35,630 nucleotides of DNA from NCBI GenBank assembly GCA_045631205.1, contig JAZQUI010000033.1, positions 1-35,630 of the forward strand. Reading direction: 5' to 3'. This DNA comes from HGM04593 sp045631205 (GTDB lineage Bacteria; Bacteroidota; Bacteroidia; Bacteroidales; Bacteroidaceae). The position numbers and the translations under genes are program-made. The notes under the pieces are model-generated. The model was not told the origin of the DNA. It saw only the letters and a list, made by a program, of their open reading frames with translations, and did not search any database. This document shows, piece by piece, positions 1-8,392 of this stretch (the stretch's first letter is position 1; the number at the start of each line of letters is the position of its first letter).

Positions 1-35
1 GCTGAGGGTCGCGGGTTTGAGCCCCGTCTTCCGCT
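1..35 (+). tRNA. tRNA-Gly, 3' end only
   Basis: Only the 3' half is in the window: the anticodon-stem 3' strand GCTGA (1-5), a five-base variable loop, a T arm (stem GCGGG at 11-15) and an acceptor strand CTTCCGC with T as discriminator base. The acceptor and T-arm bases fit a bacterial tRNA-Gly. The stem GCTGA and the position directly before tRNA-Thr and tuf suggest the TCC isoacceptor, as in the tyr-gly-thr-tuf arrangement of many bacteria, but the anticodon itself lies outside. Confidence 0.75.
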
Positions 36-45
36 CTTTTTCAAC

Positions 46-117
<72 letters not shown>

Positions 118-201
118 CTGGAGAAGAGCTTTCTTGTCTTAAATAGTCAAGATGAAGTTACAAATATTGGTAAATATATTGTTATATTAAAGCTTAAAAT
201 T

Positions 202-1386
202 ATGGCAAAAGAAAAATTTGAACGTTCCAAACCCCACGTAAACATCGGAACAATCGGTCACGTTGACCACGGTAAGACTACTTTGACTGCCGCTATTACA
301 ACTGTATTGGCAAAGAAAGGTCTTTCTGAGTTGAAATCATTCGATCAGATCGATAACGCTCCCGAGGAGAAAGAGCGTGGTATTACTATTAACACCGCTC
401 ACGTTGAGTATCAGACAGAGAACCGTCACTATGCACACGTAGACTGTCCGGGTCACGCTGACTACGTTAAGAACATGGTTACCGGTGCTGCTCAGATGGA
501 CGGTGCTATCATCGTTTGTGCTGCTACTGACGGTCCTATGCCTCAGACACGTGAGCACATCCTTCTTGCTCGTCAGGTAAACGTTCCTCGTTTGGTTGTA
601 TTCTTGAACAAGTGTGACGTTGTTGATGACGCTGAGATGCTTGAGCTCGTTGAGATGGAGATGCGTGAGCTTCTTTCATTCTATGAGTTCGATGGCGACA
701 ACACTCCTATCATCCGTGGTTCTGCTCTCGGTGCTTTGAATGGCGTTGCTGAGTGGGAGGATAAAATTATGGAGTTGATGGCAGCTTGCGATACTTGGAT
801 TCCCCTGCCTCCCCGTGATATCGATAAACCCTTCTTGATGCCCGTTGAGGACGTGTTCTCTATCACAGGTCGTGGTACTGTAGCAACAGGTCGTATCGAG
901 ACTGGTGTTGTTAAAGTAGGTGACGAGGTTGAGATCCTTGGTCTTGGTGAGGAGAAGAAGACTGTTGTAACAGGTGTTGAGATGTTCCGTAAGCTTCTTG
1001 ATCTTGGTGAGGCTGGTGACAACGTAGGTTTGTTGCTCCGTGGCGTTGACAAGAACGAGATCAAACGCGGTATGGTTCTCTGCCACCCCGGTCAGATCAA
1101 ACCTTACTCTACTTTCGAGGCTTCAGTTTATATCTTGAAGAAAGAAGAGGGTGGTCGTCACACATCATTCCGTAACAAATATCGTCCTCAGTTCTACCTT
1201 CGTACAATGGACTGCACCGGTGAGATTTCACTTCCCGCAGACGTTGAGATGGTAATGCCCGGCGATAGCTTGTCAATCACTGTTAAGCTTATCTATCCCG
1301 TAGCATTGAACGAGGGTCTGACATTCGCTATCCGTGAGGGTGGTCGCACAGTAGGTGCTGGTCAGATTACAAAGGTTATCGAATAA
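202..1386 (+). CDS. tuf: Elongation factor Tu
   Basis: This is EF-Tu, the GTPase that brings aminoacyl-tRNA to the ribosomal A site in the cytoplasm. The reading frame is open upstream through the tRNA-Thr, but the true start is ATG 202 (MAKEKFERSKPHVN), giving 394 aa, the usual length in Bacteroidales. GTP-binding motifs are complete: GHVDHGKT at residues 19-26, the switch I end RGITI at 59-63, DCPGH at 81-85 and NKCD at 136-139. Domains 2 and 3 follow and end in the typical GRTVGAGQITKVIE. It is followed by a hairpin and tRNA-Trp. There is no strong Shine-Dalgarno; the upstream DNA is A/T-rich, as is usual in this phylum. Confidence 0.99.
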   Translation: MAKEKFERSKPHVNIGTIGHVDHGKTTLTAAITTVLAKKGLSELKSFDQIDNAPEEKERGITINTAHVEYQTENRHYAHVDCPGHADYVKNMVTGAAQMDGAIIVCAATDGPMPQTREHILLARQVNVPRLVVFLNKCDVVDDAEMLELVEMEMRELLSFYEFDGDNTPIIRGSALGALNGVAEWEDKIMELMAACDTWIPLPPRDIDKPFLMPVEDVFSITGRGTVATGRIETGVVKVGDEVEILGLGEEKKTVVTGVEMFRKLLDLGEAGDNVGLLLRGVDKNEIKRGMVLCHPGQIKPYSTFEASVYILKKEEGGRHTSFRNKYRPQFYLRTMDCTGEISLPADVEMVMPGDSLSITVKLIYPVALNEGLTFAIREGGRTVGAGQITKVIE

Positions 1387-1410
1387 TATAAGATAAACTT
1401 TAAATAAATG

Positions 1411-1436
1411 TCGGCTTCCACTAATGGTGGAGCCGA
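1411..1436 (+). terminator. Hairpin between tuf and tRNA-Trp
   Basis: TCGGCT (1411-1416) pairs with AGCCGA (1431-1436), and CCAC pairs with GTGG inside after a bulged T. Only a weak TATTTA follows. It could be a partial terminator or a processing site that frees tRNA-Trp five bases downstream; the sequence does not decide which. Confidence 0.5.
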
Positions 1437-1441
1437 TATTT

Positions 1442-1514
1442 ACGGGAATAGCTCAGTTGGTAGAGCACTGGTCTCCAAAACCAGGTGTCGGGAGTTCGAG
1501 CCTCTCTTCCCGTG
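1442..1514 (+). tRNA. tRNA-Trp (anticodon CCA)
   Basis: The acceptor ACGGGAA (1442-1448) pairs with TTCCCGT (1507-1513), with G1514 as discriminator. Unlike the other tRNAs here, CCA follows directly in the DNA (1515-1517). The anticodon stem CTGGT/ACCAG encloses CTCCAAA, with anticodon CCA at 1475-1477. The tuf-tRNA-Trp-secE order is conserved in many bacteria. Confidence 0.96.
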
Positions 1515-1531
1515 CCATAAAACAGATAATT

Positions 1532-1723
1532 ATGCTTAACAGATTTATAAATTACTGTAAGCTCTCTTACAGTGAACTTGTGCATAAAACAACTTGGCCC
1601 ACACGCAAACAGCTGACGAGCCAAGCTATTCTTGTTCTCGAAGCTTCGTTGCTGATAGCATTTGTTGTCTTTGCTATGGACCAAGTGTTTCAGTTCGTAA
1701 TGGAGTTCGTATATCCCAACTAA
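1532..1723 (+). CDS. secE: Preprotein translocase subunit SecE
   Basis: SecE is the small clamp subunit of the SecYEG inner-membrane translocon. The frame is open upstream through tRNA-Trp, but ATG 1532 (MLNRFINYCKLSYSEL) is the sensible start and gives 63 aa, normal for single-span SecE. The conserved amphipathic stretch with KTTWPTRKQL is present around residues 19-28, followed by one transmembrane helix (about 33-55). It lies 14 nt before nusG, in the near-universal secE-nusG pair. Confidence 0.96.
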   Translation: MLNRFINYCKLSYSELVHKTTWPTRKQLTSQAILVLEASLLIAFVVFAMDQVFQFVMEFVYPN

Positions 1724-1737
1724 TACTATAATTACAA

Positions 1738-2280
1738 ATGGCAGAAGGCGATAAGAAGTGGTATGTCCTGCGCGCTATAAGCGGCAAGGAGGCGAAGGTG
1801 AAGGAGTATATCGAGACAGATGTTAAACTTCGCGGTCTTACCGATTTTGTCTCTCAGGTGCTTATCCCCACAGAAAAAGTGGTGCAGGTACGTAATGGCA
1901 AGCGTGTAGTTAAGGAGAAGAGCTATCTTCCTGGCTATGTATTGGTTGAGGCGGAACTGGTAGGTGAAATTGCATTCCTCTTACGCAACACTCCCAATGT
2001 GTTGGGTTTCTTGGGTGGCATGGACAAACCTACTCCTATCCGTCAGTCTGAAATAAACAGAATATTGGGTATCGTTGATGAACTTCAAGAGATTCCCGAG
2101 GAGAATACTCTCGAGTTTGTTCTTGGTGAGGTTGTGAAAGTGAACTCAGGTCCTTTCTCTGGATTCAATGGTACTATCGAGGAGATAAATACTGAAAAGA
2201 AACGTCTTAAAGTTATGGTTAAGATTTTCGGTCGCAGTACTCCCGTAGATTTAGGTTATATGCAAGTAGATAAAGAGTGA
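1738..2280 (+). CDS. nusG: Transcription termination/antitermination protein NusG
   Basis: A protein of 180 aa. The N-terminal NGN domain opens with KKWYVLRAISGKE and contains the LPGYVLVE motif that contacts the RNA polymerase clamp. The C-terminal KOW domain (from about residue 127; GEVVKVNSGPFSGFNG) is the contact surface for Rho or ribosomal S10. NusG modulates pausing and links transcription to translation. It lies between secE and rplK as expected. The 54-nt gap to rplK ends in a run of nine T residues. Confidence 0.98.
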   Translation: MAEGDKKWYVLRAISGKEAKVKEYIETDVKLRGLTDFVSQVLIPTEKVVQVRNGKRVVKEKSYLPGYVLVEAELVGEIAFLLRNTPNVLGFLGGMDKPTPIRQSEINRILGIVDELQEIPEENTLEFVLGEVVKVNSGPFSGFNGTIEEINTEKKRLKVMVKIFGRSTPVDLGYMQVDKE

Positions 2281-2334
2281 TGCGGCTTCCACACATCGCT
2301 CTAATGTTGTTAATTTTATAGATTTTTTTTTACA

Positions 2335-2778
2335 ATGGCAAAAGAAGTTGCTGGACTTATCAAGTTACAGATTAAAGGTGGCGCAGCAAATCCATCACCT
2401 CCCGTAGGACCTGCACTTGGTTCAAAGGGTGTAAATATTATGGAATTCTGCAAGGCGTTTAATGCCAGAACCCAGGATAAGGCCGGAAAAGTTTTGCCTG
2501 TTATCATTACTTACTACGCAGATAAGTCATTCGATTTTATCGTTAAGACTCCTCCTGTAGCAATCCAATTGCTTGAGATTGCAAAGATCAAGAGTGGTTC
2601 TGCAGAGCCTAACCGTAAGAAAGTTGCCACTGTTACATGGGAACAGGTTGAGGCTATTGCAAAAGAGAAAATGGCTGACTTGAACTGCTTTACTGTAGAA
2701 GCTGCTATGAAGATGGTAGCCGGTACAGCAAGAAGTATGGGTATCAGTGTAAGTGGAACTTTTCCTGGAAACAATTAA
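2335..2778 (+). CDS. rplK: 50S ribosomal protein L11
   Basis: A protein of 147 aa beginning MAKEVAGLIKLQIKGG. The N-terminal domain has the proline-rich segment ANPSPPVGPALG, and the C-terminal domain binds 23S rRNA and ends with the family pattern GTARSMGISVSG. L11 forms the base of the L7/L12 stalk at the GTPase centre. It lies 13 nt ahead of rplA, and the two are almost always co-transcribed. Translation starts directly after an A/T-rich tract with no Shine-Dalgarno. Confidence 0.99.
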   Translation: MAKEVAGLIKLQIKGGAANPSPPVGPALGSKGVNIMEFCKAFNARTQDKAGKVLPVIITYYADKSFDFIVKTPPVAIQLLEIAKIKSGSAEPNRKKVATVTWEQVEAIAKEKMADLNCFTVEAAMKMVAGTARSMGISVSGTFPGNN

Positions 2779-2791
2779 AATTTAGACTAGA

Positions 2792-3484
2792 ATGGGTAAA
2801 CTGACAAAAAATCAAAAGTTGGCAGCCGAAAAAATTGACACAGCTAAGTCCTATTCACTGTCGGAGGCTGTTGAGTTGTTGAAGGAGATTACCTTCACTA
2901 AATTCGACGCTTCAGTGGATATCGACGTACGCCTAGGCGTTGATCCTCGTAAGGCTAACCAGATGGTAAGAGGTGTTGTATCTCTTCCCAGTGGTACCGG
3001 TAAAGAGGTTCGCGTTCTTTGCTTGTGTACGCCCGATGTGGAAGAAGCTGCAAAAGCGGCTGGTGCCGACTATGTTGGTCTTGACGAATATATCGAGAAG
3101 ATCAAAGGTGGTTGGACGGATATCGACATTATTATTACAATGCCGTCCATAATGGGTAAATTGGGTGCTCTCGGTCGTGTGCTCGGTCCTCGTGGATTGA
3201 TGCCTAACCCCAAGAGTGGCACCGTTACTATGGATATACCTAAAGCTGTTAAAGAGGTTAAACAGGGTAAAATTGATTTCAAAGTCGATAAAGCAGGTAT
3301 CGTACATGCTTCTATCGGTAAGGCATCTTTCACCCCCGAGGCTATCATGGCCAACGTTAAAGAGTTTATGGCTACTATCATCAAGCTCAAACCCTCTACC
3401 GCAAAAGGTACTTATGTGAAAAGTGTATTCCTGTCTACAACGATGAGTAAGGGTCTCCGTATCGATCCTAAATCTATCGACTAA
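2792..3484 (+). CDS. rplA: 50S ribosomal protein L1
   Basis: A protein of 230 aa, full length for bacterial L1. The conserved segments GRVLGPRGLMPNPKSGTV and KVDKAGIVHASIGK mark the two-domain 23S rRNA-binding fold at the L1 stalk. In many bacteria L1 also represses its own operon by binding an mRNA mimic; I could not identify a mimic structure upstream here. It follows rplK by 13 nt and precedes rplJ by 14 nt. Confidence 0.99.
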   Translation: MGKLTKNQKLAAEKIDTAKSYSLSEAVELLKEITFTKFDASVDIDVRLGVDPRKANQMVRGVVSLPSGTGKEVRVLCLCTPDVEEAAKAAGADYVGLDEYIEKIKGGWTDIDIIITMPSIMGKLGALGRVLGPRGLMPNPKSGTVTMDIPKAVKEVKQGKIDFKVDKAGIVHASIGKASFTPEAIMANVKEFMATIIKLKPSTAKGTYVKSVFLSTTMSKGLRIDPKSID

Positions 3485-3498
3485 TATGTGATTGAACT

Positions 3499-4014
3499 AT
3501 GAAGAAGGAAGATAAAGTAAACGTAATCGCCTCTCTTGGTGAGGTCATAAAGGAATATGCACACTTCTACTTGGTAGATGTAACCGCGATGAACTCTGCG
3601 GCTACAAATGCTATGCGTGCTAAATGTTTCAAGCAGGATGTTAAGATGGTTGTTGTAAAGAATACTCTTCTTTACAAGGCTTTCGAGGCTGCTGAGATTG
3701 ATTTCTCTCCTCTCTATCCCTGTTTGAAAGGAACTACCGCTCTGTTGCTCTGCAATACAGCAAACGTTCCTGCAAAACTTATCAAAGAGGTTGCAGGTAA
3801 GGCTGAGATCCCCGCATTGAAGGGTGCATACGCAGAAGAGAGCTTCTATGTTGGTGCTGATCAACTTGAAACTCTTATCAACATCAAGAGCAAGAACGAA
3901 CTTATCGCTGAGGTTGTTGCATTGTTGCAGTCTCCGATCAAGAACGTTGTTTCAGCTCTACAGTCCGGTGGTAACACCATCCACGGAGTACTTAAAACAC
4001 TCGGTGAAAGATAA
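3499..4014 (+). CDS. rplJ: 50S ribosomal protein L10
   Basis: A protein of 171 aa. The N-terminal rRNA-binding domain includes the typical VVKNTLLYKAF segment, and the C-terminal helix (about 140-171) is where L7/L12 dimers attach. L10 with L12 forms the stalk that recruits translation GTPases. Only 14 nt separate it from rplA, so the classical long L10 leader for autoregulation cannot be present in that gap. rplL follows after 44 nt. Confidence 0.98.
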   Translation: MKKEDKVNVIASLGEVIKEYAHFYLVDVTAMNSAATNAMRAKCFKQDVKMVVVKNTLLYKAFEAAEIDFSPLYPCLKGTTALLLCNTANVPAKLIKEVAGKAEIPALKGAYAEESFYVGADQLETLINIKSKNELIAEVVALLQSPIKNVVSALQSGGNTIHGVLKTLGER

Positions 4015-4058
4015 TAATCAATATTCAATTAGTAAAAACAATTTAAATTTATACGAAA

Positions 4059-4436
4059 ATGGCAGATTTGAAAGCTCTTGCAGAAGAATTGGTTAACCTT
4101 ACAGTAAAAGACGTTAACGAACTTGCAACAATCCTTAAAGAAGAATATGGTATCGAACCCGCTGCTGCAGCTGTTGCTGTTGCTGCTCCCGCTGCTGGTG
4201 CCGCTGGCGCTGCTGCTGAGGAGAAAACTGAGTTCGATGTAGTATTGAAGAGCGTAGGCGCTAACAAGCTCGCAGTTGTTAAGGCTGTTAAAGAGGCTTG
4301 TGGCCTTGGCTTGAAAGAGGCTAAAGACCTCGTAGATGGTGCTCCCAGCACATTGAAAGAGGGTATGGCTAAGGCAGAGGCTGAGTCTTTGAAGAAGACT
4401 ATCGAGGAGTCTGGTGCCGAGATCGAGCTTAAGTAA
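4059..4436 (+). CDS. rplL: 50S ribosomal protein L7/L12
   Basis: A protein of 125 aa. The N-terminal dimerisation domain (1-35) is followed by an alanine-rich hinge (about 36-52). The C-terminal domain has the factor-binding surface VKEACGLGLKEAKDLVDGAP. It is the multicopy stalk protein that recruits and stimulates EF-Tu, EF-G, IF2 and RF3. A strong hairpin follows at 4452-4506, which probably sets the ratio between this very highly expressed gene and rpoBC. Confidence 0.99.
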   Translation: MADLKALAEELVNLTVKDVNELATILKEEYGIEPAAAAVAVAAPAAGAAGAAAEEKTEFDVVLKSVGANKLAVVKAVKEACGLGLKEAKDLVDGAPSTLKEGMAKAEAESLKKTIEESGAEIELK

Positions 4437-4451
4437 GCAAACTCAAACCCT

Positions 4452-4506
4452 GCACAAGGGTATAAATGGTTAAGAACCCGTAAAAGGGGTTCTTAACCTT
4501 TTGTGC
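4452..4506 (+). terminator. Attenuator-like hairpin between rplL and rpoB
   Basis: A near-perfect stem pairs GGTTAAGAACCC (4468-4479) with GGGTTCTTAACC (4487-4498), followed by TTTT (4499-4502). An outer stem GCACAA (4452-4457) with TTGTGC (4501-4506) competes with the T run. It has the form of a weak intrinsic terminator or a processing hairpin. In E. coli the same intergenic position carries an attenuator and an RNase III site. Read-through to rpoB (ATG 4543) is expected. Confidence 0.75.
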
Positions 4507-4542
4507 GTAAAATAAAAGTAAGTTATAAAACATTCTTCCACA

Positions 4543-7500
4543 ATGTCGCTAAAAACTGATAATCAAAGAATTAACTTTGCTTCTATAAAAGATCCGATGC
4601 CTTGTCCGGACTTTTTGGAAGTACAATTGAAATCTTTTGAGGATTTCCTCCAATTGGATACTCCTCCTGAAAAACGTGTGAACGATGGTCTCTACAAAGT
4701 GTTTGCAGAGAACTTCCCTATCACCGATACGAGGAATAACTTTGTATTGGAGTTCCTGGACTATTACATCGATCCTCCCCGTTATTCAATAGCGGAGTGT
4801 CTCGAACGCGGTCTTACCTACAGTGTTCCCCTTAAAGCAAAGTTGAAGCTTTACTGTACCGATCCCGATCATGAGGACTTTGATACTGTGATTCAAGATG
4901 TATTCTTGGGTCCCATTCCCTATATGACCAAACAGGGTACATTCATTATCAACGGAGCTGAGCGTGTTGTGGTATCACAGTTGCACCGTTCACCCGGTGT
5001 GTTCTTCGGTCAGAGTGTACACGCTAACGGTACACCCCTCTATTCAGCACGTATTATTCCTTTCAAGGGTTCTTGGATAGAGTTTGCTACTGATATCAAC
5101 AATATCATGTATGCATATATCGACCGTAAGAAGAAGTTGCCCGTGACAACATTGTTGCGTGCTATCGGTTTTGAGTCGGACAAGGATATCCTTGAGATTT
5201 TCGACCTTGCCGAGGACTTTAAAGTTACAAAAACAAGCTTGAAGAAAGCGCTTGGACGCAAAATGGCCGGTCGTGTGGTTAAGACAAAGCAAGAGGACTT
5301 TGTTGATCCCGATACAGGCGAAGTCGTATCAATCGAGCGTAGCGAGGTTGTTGTAGAGCGTGAAGCAATTTTGGATCAGGATCTCATCGACCGCATACTT
5401 GACAGCGGTGTGGAGACTATCCTTCTTCACAAAGAGAGCAACGGCGAGGGTTCACTCGACTACTCACTTATCTTCAACACACTCGACAAAGATACCAGCA
5501 ACTCTGAGCGTGAGGCTGTAAATTACATCTTCCGTCAGTTGCGTAACGCTGAGCCTGCCGATGATGCAAGTGCTCGTGAGGTTATCAATAACCTCTTCTT
5601 CTCTGAGAAACGTTACGACTTGGGCGAGGTGGGTCGTTATCGCATCAACCGCAAGTTGGGCCTTACCACCGATATGTCCATCAGAGTGCTCACAAAAGAG
5701 GATATAATTGAAATTATTAAATATTTGATAGGTCTTGTAAACTCAAAGGCTGTTGTCGATGATATCGACCACTTGAGTAACCGTCGTGTTCGTACCGTAG
5801 GCGAACAGCTTTCAAACCAATTTGCAATAGGTTTGGCACGTATGGCCCGCACAATACGCGAGAGAATGAACGTACGCGACAACGAGGTGTTCACACCCAC
5901 CGACCTTATCAACGCAAAAACAGTTTCGGCCGTTATCAACACATTCTTTGGTACCAATGCACTTTCACAGTTCATGGACCAGACAAACCCCTTGGCCGAA
6001 ATCACACACAAACGTCGTCTTTCGGCTCTCGGTCCTGGCGGTCTTTCACGTGAGCGTGCAGGTTTCGAGGTTCGTGACGTTCACTATACACACTATGGTC
6101 GTCTTTGTCCCATCGAGACCCCTGAGGGTCCCAACATCGGACTTATTTCGTCATTGTGTATCTATGCGAAGATAAATGAACTTGGTTTCATTGTAACTCC
6201 TTATAGAAAAGCGGCCGACTGTAAAGTAGATATCAACAATGACAACATTGTATATTATACCGCCGAAGAGGAGGAGGGCAAGATAATCGCTCAGGGAAAT
6301 GCTCCCCTCGACGAGAATGGCAACTTCATTCTCAAGAGAGTAAAAACCCGTCAGGATGCCGATTATCCCGTTGTAGCTCCTGAGAGAGTGGAACTCATGG
6401 ACGTTTCTCCCCAGCAGATTGCCTCTATCGCTGCATCACTTATTCCCTTCCTTGAGCACGACGATGCCAACCGTGCGTTGATGGGATCGAACATGATGCG
6501 CCAGGCAGTACCTTTGCTCACTACCGAGGCTCCTATCGTAGGTACAGGTATTGAGAAGAAACTTGTTGAGGATTCACGTACACAGATTGTTGCTGAGGGC
6601 GACGGTGTTGTGGAGTTCGTTGACGCTTCACGCATAGTAATTAAGTACGACCGTACCGAGGAGGAGGAGTTTGTAAGCTTCGAGCCCGCTTCTAAGGAGT
6701 ATATCATACCCAAGTTCCGTCGTACTAACCAGAATATGACAATTGACCTTCGTCCTATCTGCGATAAAGGACAGAAGGTAAAAGCAGGTGATATCCTCAC
6801 CGAGGGTTACTCTACACAAGCCGGTGAGCTTGCATTGGGTAAGAACCTCCTTGTAGCATATATGCCGTGGAAGGGTTATAACTACGAGGATGCTATCGTG
6901 CTCAACGAGCGCGTGGTACGCGAGGATGTCCTCACCTCTGTTCACGTTGACGAGCTCTCACTCGAGGTGCGTGAAACAAAACGCGGTATGGAAGAGTTTA
7001 CATACGATATTCCAAACGTAAGCGAGGATGCAACAAAAGACCTCGACAAGAACGGTATCATCCGTGTTGGTGCGTATGTAAGCCCCGGAGATATTATAAT
7101 AGGTAAGATTACACCTAAGGGTGAGTCTGACCCCACACCCGAGGAGAAACTTTTGCGTGCAATCTTCGGTGACAAAGCAGGTGATGTTAAAGACGCTTCA
7201 CTCAAAGCATCTCCCTCATTGCAGGGTGTTGTTATCGGTCGTCGTCTTTTCCAGAAAGCAGAAAAGACACGCTCTGCGAAATTGGCCGACAAAGCTAAGC
7301 TCCCCAAAATCGATGATGAGTTTATGCAGAAGGTTGCCGAGCTCAAGAATATCTTGGTTGACAAGTTGCTCGTGCTCATCAACGGCCGTGTTTCACAAGG
7401 CGTTAAGGACTTTATGGGTACTGAGGTTATTGCAAAGGGTGCCAAGTTCGTGAAGAGCGAGCTCGAGGCATTGGACTTCGACTCTGTTCAGTTGAGTAAG

Positions 7501-8361
7501 TGGACTGCCGATGCACACACCAACGACCTCATCCGTGCTCTTGTTATCAACTTCTTGCACAAATACAAAGAACTCGATGCAGAGGTTAAGCGTGAGAAAT
7601 TCGCTCTGACCATCGGTGACGAGTTGCCCTCAGGTACAATGAAGATGGCAAAAGTATATATTGCCAAGAAACGTAAAATCGGTGTCGGTGACAAGATGGC
7701 CGGTCGCCACGGTAACAAGGGTATCGTGTCGCGCGTAGTACGTCAGGAGGATATGCCTTTCTTGGCCGACGGAACACCTGTGGATATTATTCTTAACCCT
7801 CTGGGTGTGCCTTCACGTATGAACATCGGTCAGATCTTCGAGACTGTTCTCGGCCGTGCAGGTAAACAACTTGGAGTTAAATTTGCAACCCCCATCTTCG
7901 ACGGTGCAAAACTTGAGGATCTTTGCGAGTGGACCGATAAGGCTGGTCTTCCCCGTTATGGAAAAACATACCTTTACGATGGAGGTACCGGTGAGCAGTT
8001 CGACCACCCTGCGACAGTAGGTGTCAGCTACATGCTTAAACTCGGTCACATGGTTGAGGACAAGATGCACGCCCGTTCAATCGGTCCTTACTCACTCATC
8101 ACTCAGCAGCCTCTTGGTGGTAAAGCACAGTTCGGAGGTCAGCGTTTCGGAGAGATGGAGGTTTGGGCGCTCGAGGCATTCGGTGCTGCGCATATCTTGC
8201 AGGAGATTTTGACAATCAAGTCCGACGACGTAGCAGGTCGTTCAAAGGCATACGAGGCAATCGTCAAAGGCGATGCAATGCCTACACCTTCGCTTCCCGA
8301 GTCGCTCAATGTGTTGCTCCACGAGCTTCGCGGTTTGGGCTTGAGTATATCATTCGAATAA
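4543..8361 (+). CDS. rpoB: DNA-directed RNA polymerase subunit beta
   Basis: A protein of 1272 aa, full length for Bacteroidales. It forms half of the RNA polymerase catalytic cleft. The rifampicin region is intact: SQFMDQTNPLAEITHKRR, with residues matching E. coli D516, H526 and S531 here at D479, H489 and S494, all wild-type. The cluster with CPIETPEGPNIG follows. The catalytic-cleft segment KMAGRHGNKGIVS and the C-terminal clamp anchor GEMEVWALEAFGAAHILQE are present. It is separated from rplL by a hairpin and followed by rpoC after 31 nt. Confidence 0.99.
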   Translation: MSLKTDNQRINFASIKDPMPCPDFLEVQLKSFEDFLQLDTPPEKRVNDGLYKVFAENFPITDTRNNFVLEFLDYYIDPPRYSIAECLERGLTYSVPLKAKLKLYCTDPDHEDFDTVIQDVFLGPIPYMTKQGTFIINGAERVVVSQLHRSPGVFFGQSVHANGTPLYSARIIPFKGSWIEFATDINNIMYAYIDRKKKLPVTTLLRAIGFESDKDILEIFDLAEDFKVTKTSLKKALGRKMAGRVVKTKQEDFVDPDTGEVVSIERSEVVVEREAILDQDLIDRILDSGVETILLHKESNGEGSLDYSLIFNTLDKDTSNSEREAVNYIFRQLRNAEPADDASAREVINNLFFSEKRYDLGEVGRYRINRKLGLTTDMSIRVLTKEDIIEIIKYLIGLVNSKAVVDDIDHLSNRRVRTVGEQLSNQFAIGLARMARTIRERMNVRDNEVFTPTDLINAKTVSAVINTFFGTNALSQFMDQTNPLAEITHKRRLSALGPGGLSRERAGFEVRDVHYTHYGRLCPIETPEGPNIGLISSLCIYAKINELGFIVTPYRKAADCKVDINNDNIVYYTAEEEEGKIIAQGNAPLDENGNFILKRVKTRQDADYPVVAPERVELMDVSPQQIASIAASLIPFLEHDDANRALMGSNMMRQAVPLLTTEAPIVGTGIEKKLVEDSRTQIVAEGDGVVEFVDASRIVIKYDRTEEEEFVSFEPASKEYIIPKFRRTNQNMTIDLRPICDKGQKVKAGDILTEGYSTQAGELALGKNLLVAYMPWKGYNYEDAIVLNERVVREDVLTSVHVDELSLEVRETKRGMEEFTYDIPNVSEDATKDLDKNGIIRVGAYVSPGDIIIGKITPKGESDPTPEEKLLRAIFGDKAGDVKDASLKASPSLQGVVIGRRLFQKAEKTRSAKLADKAKLPKIDDEFMQKVAELKNILVDKLLVLINGRVSQGVKDFMGTEVIAKGAKFVKSELEALDFDSVQLSKWTADAHTNDLIRALVINFLHKYKELDAEVKREKFALTIGDELPSGTMKMAKVYIAKKRKIGVGDKMAGRHGNKGIVSRVVRQEDMPFLADGTPVDIILNPLGVPSRMNIGQIFETVLGRAGKQLGVKFATPIFDGAKLEDLCEWTDKAGLPRYGKTYLYDGGTGEQFDHPATVGVSYMLKLGHMVEDKMHARSIGPYSLITQQPLGGKAQFGGQRFGEMEVWALEAFGAAHILQEILTIKSDDVAGRSKAYEAIVKGDAMPTPSLPESLNVLLHELRGLGLSISFE

Positions 8362-8392
8362 TTAGTTCCATCACGTTTGTCAATATACAACT

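Noticed and set aside
1424..1531. Upstream in-frame extension of secE through tRNA-Trp.
   Set aside because: It would translate a tRNA gene. ATG 1532 gives the normal SecE length and N-terminus.
3485..3498. Looked for an L10-binding leader between rplA and rplJ.
   Set aside because: The gap is only 14 nt, too short for the structured leader. Any regulation would have to act elsewhere in the operon.
5971..6030. Checked the rifampicin-resistance region of rpoB for resistance substitutions.
   Set aside because: Positions equal to E. coli D516, H526 and S531 are wild-type. The few differences (for example S522 to A) are ordinary for Bacteroidales.
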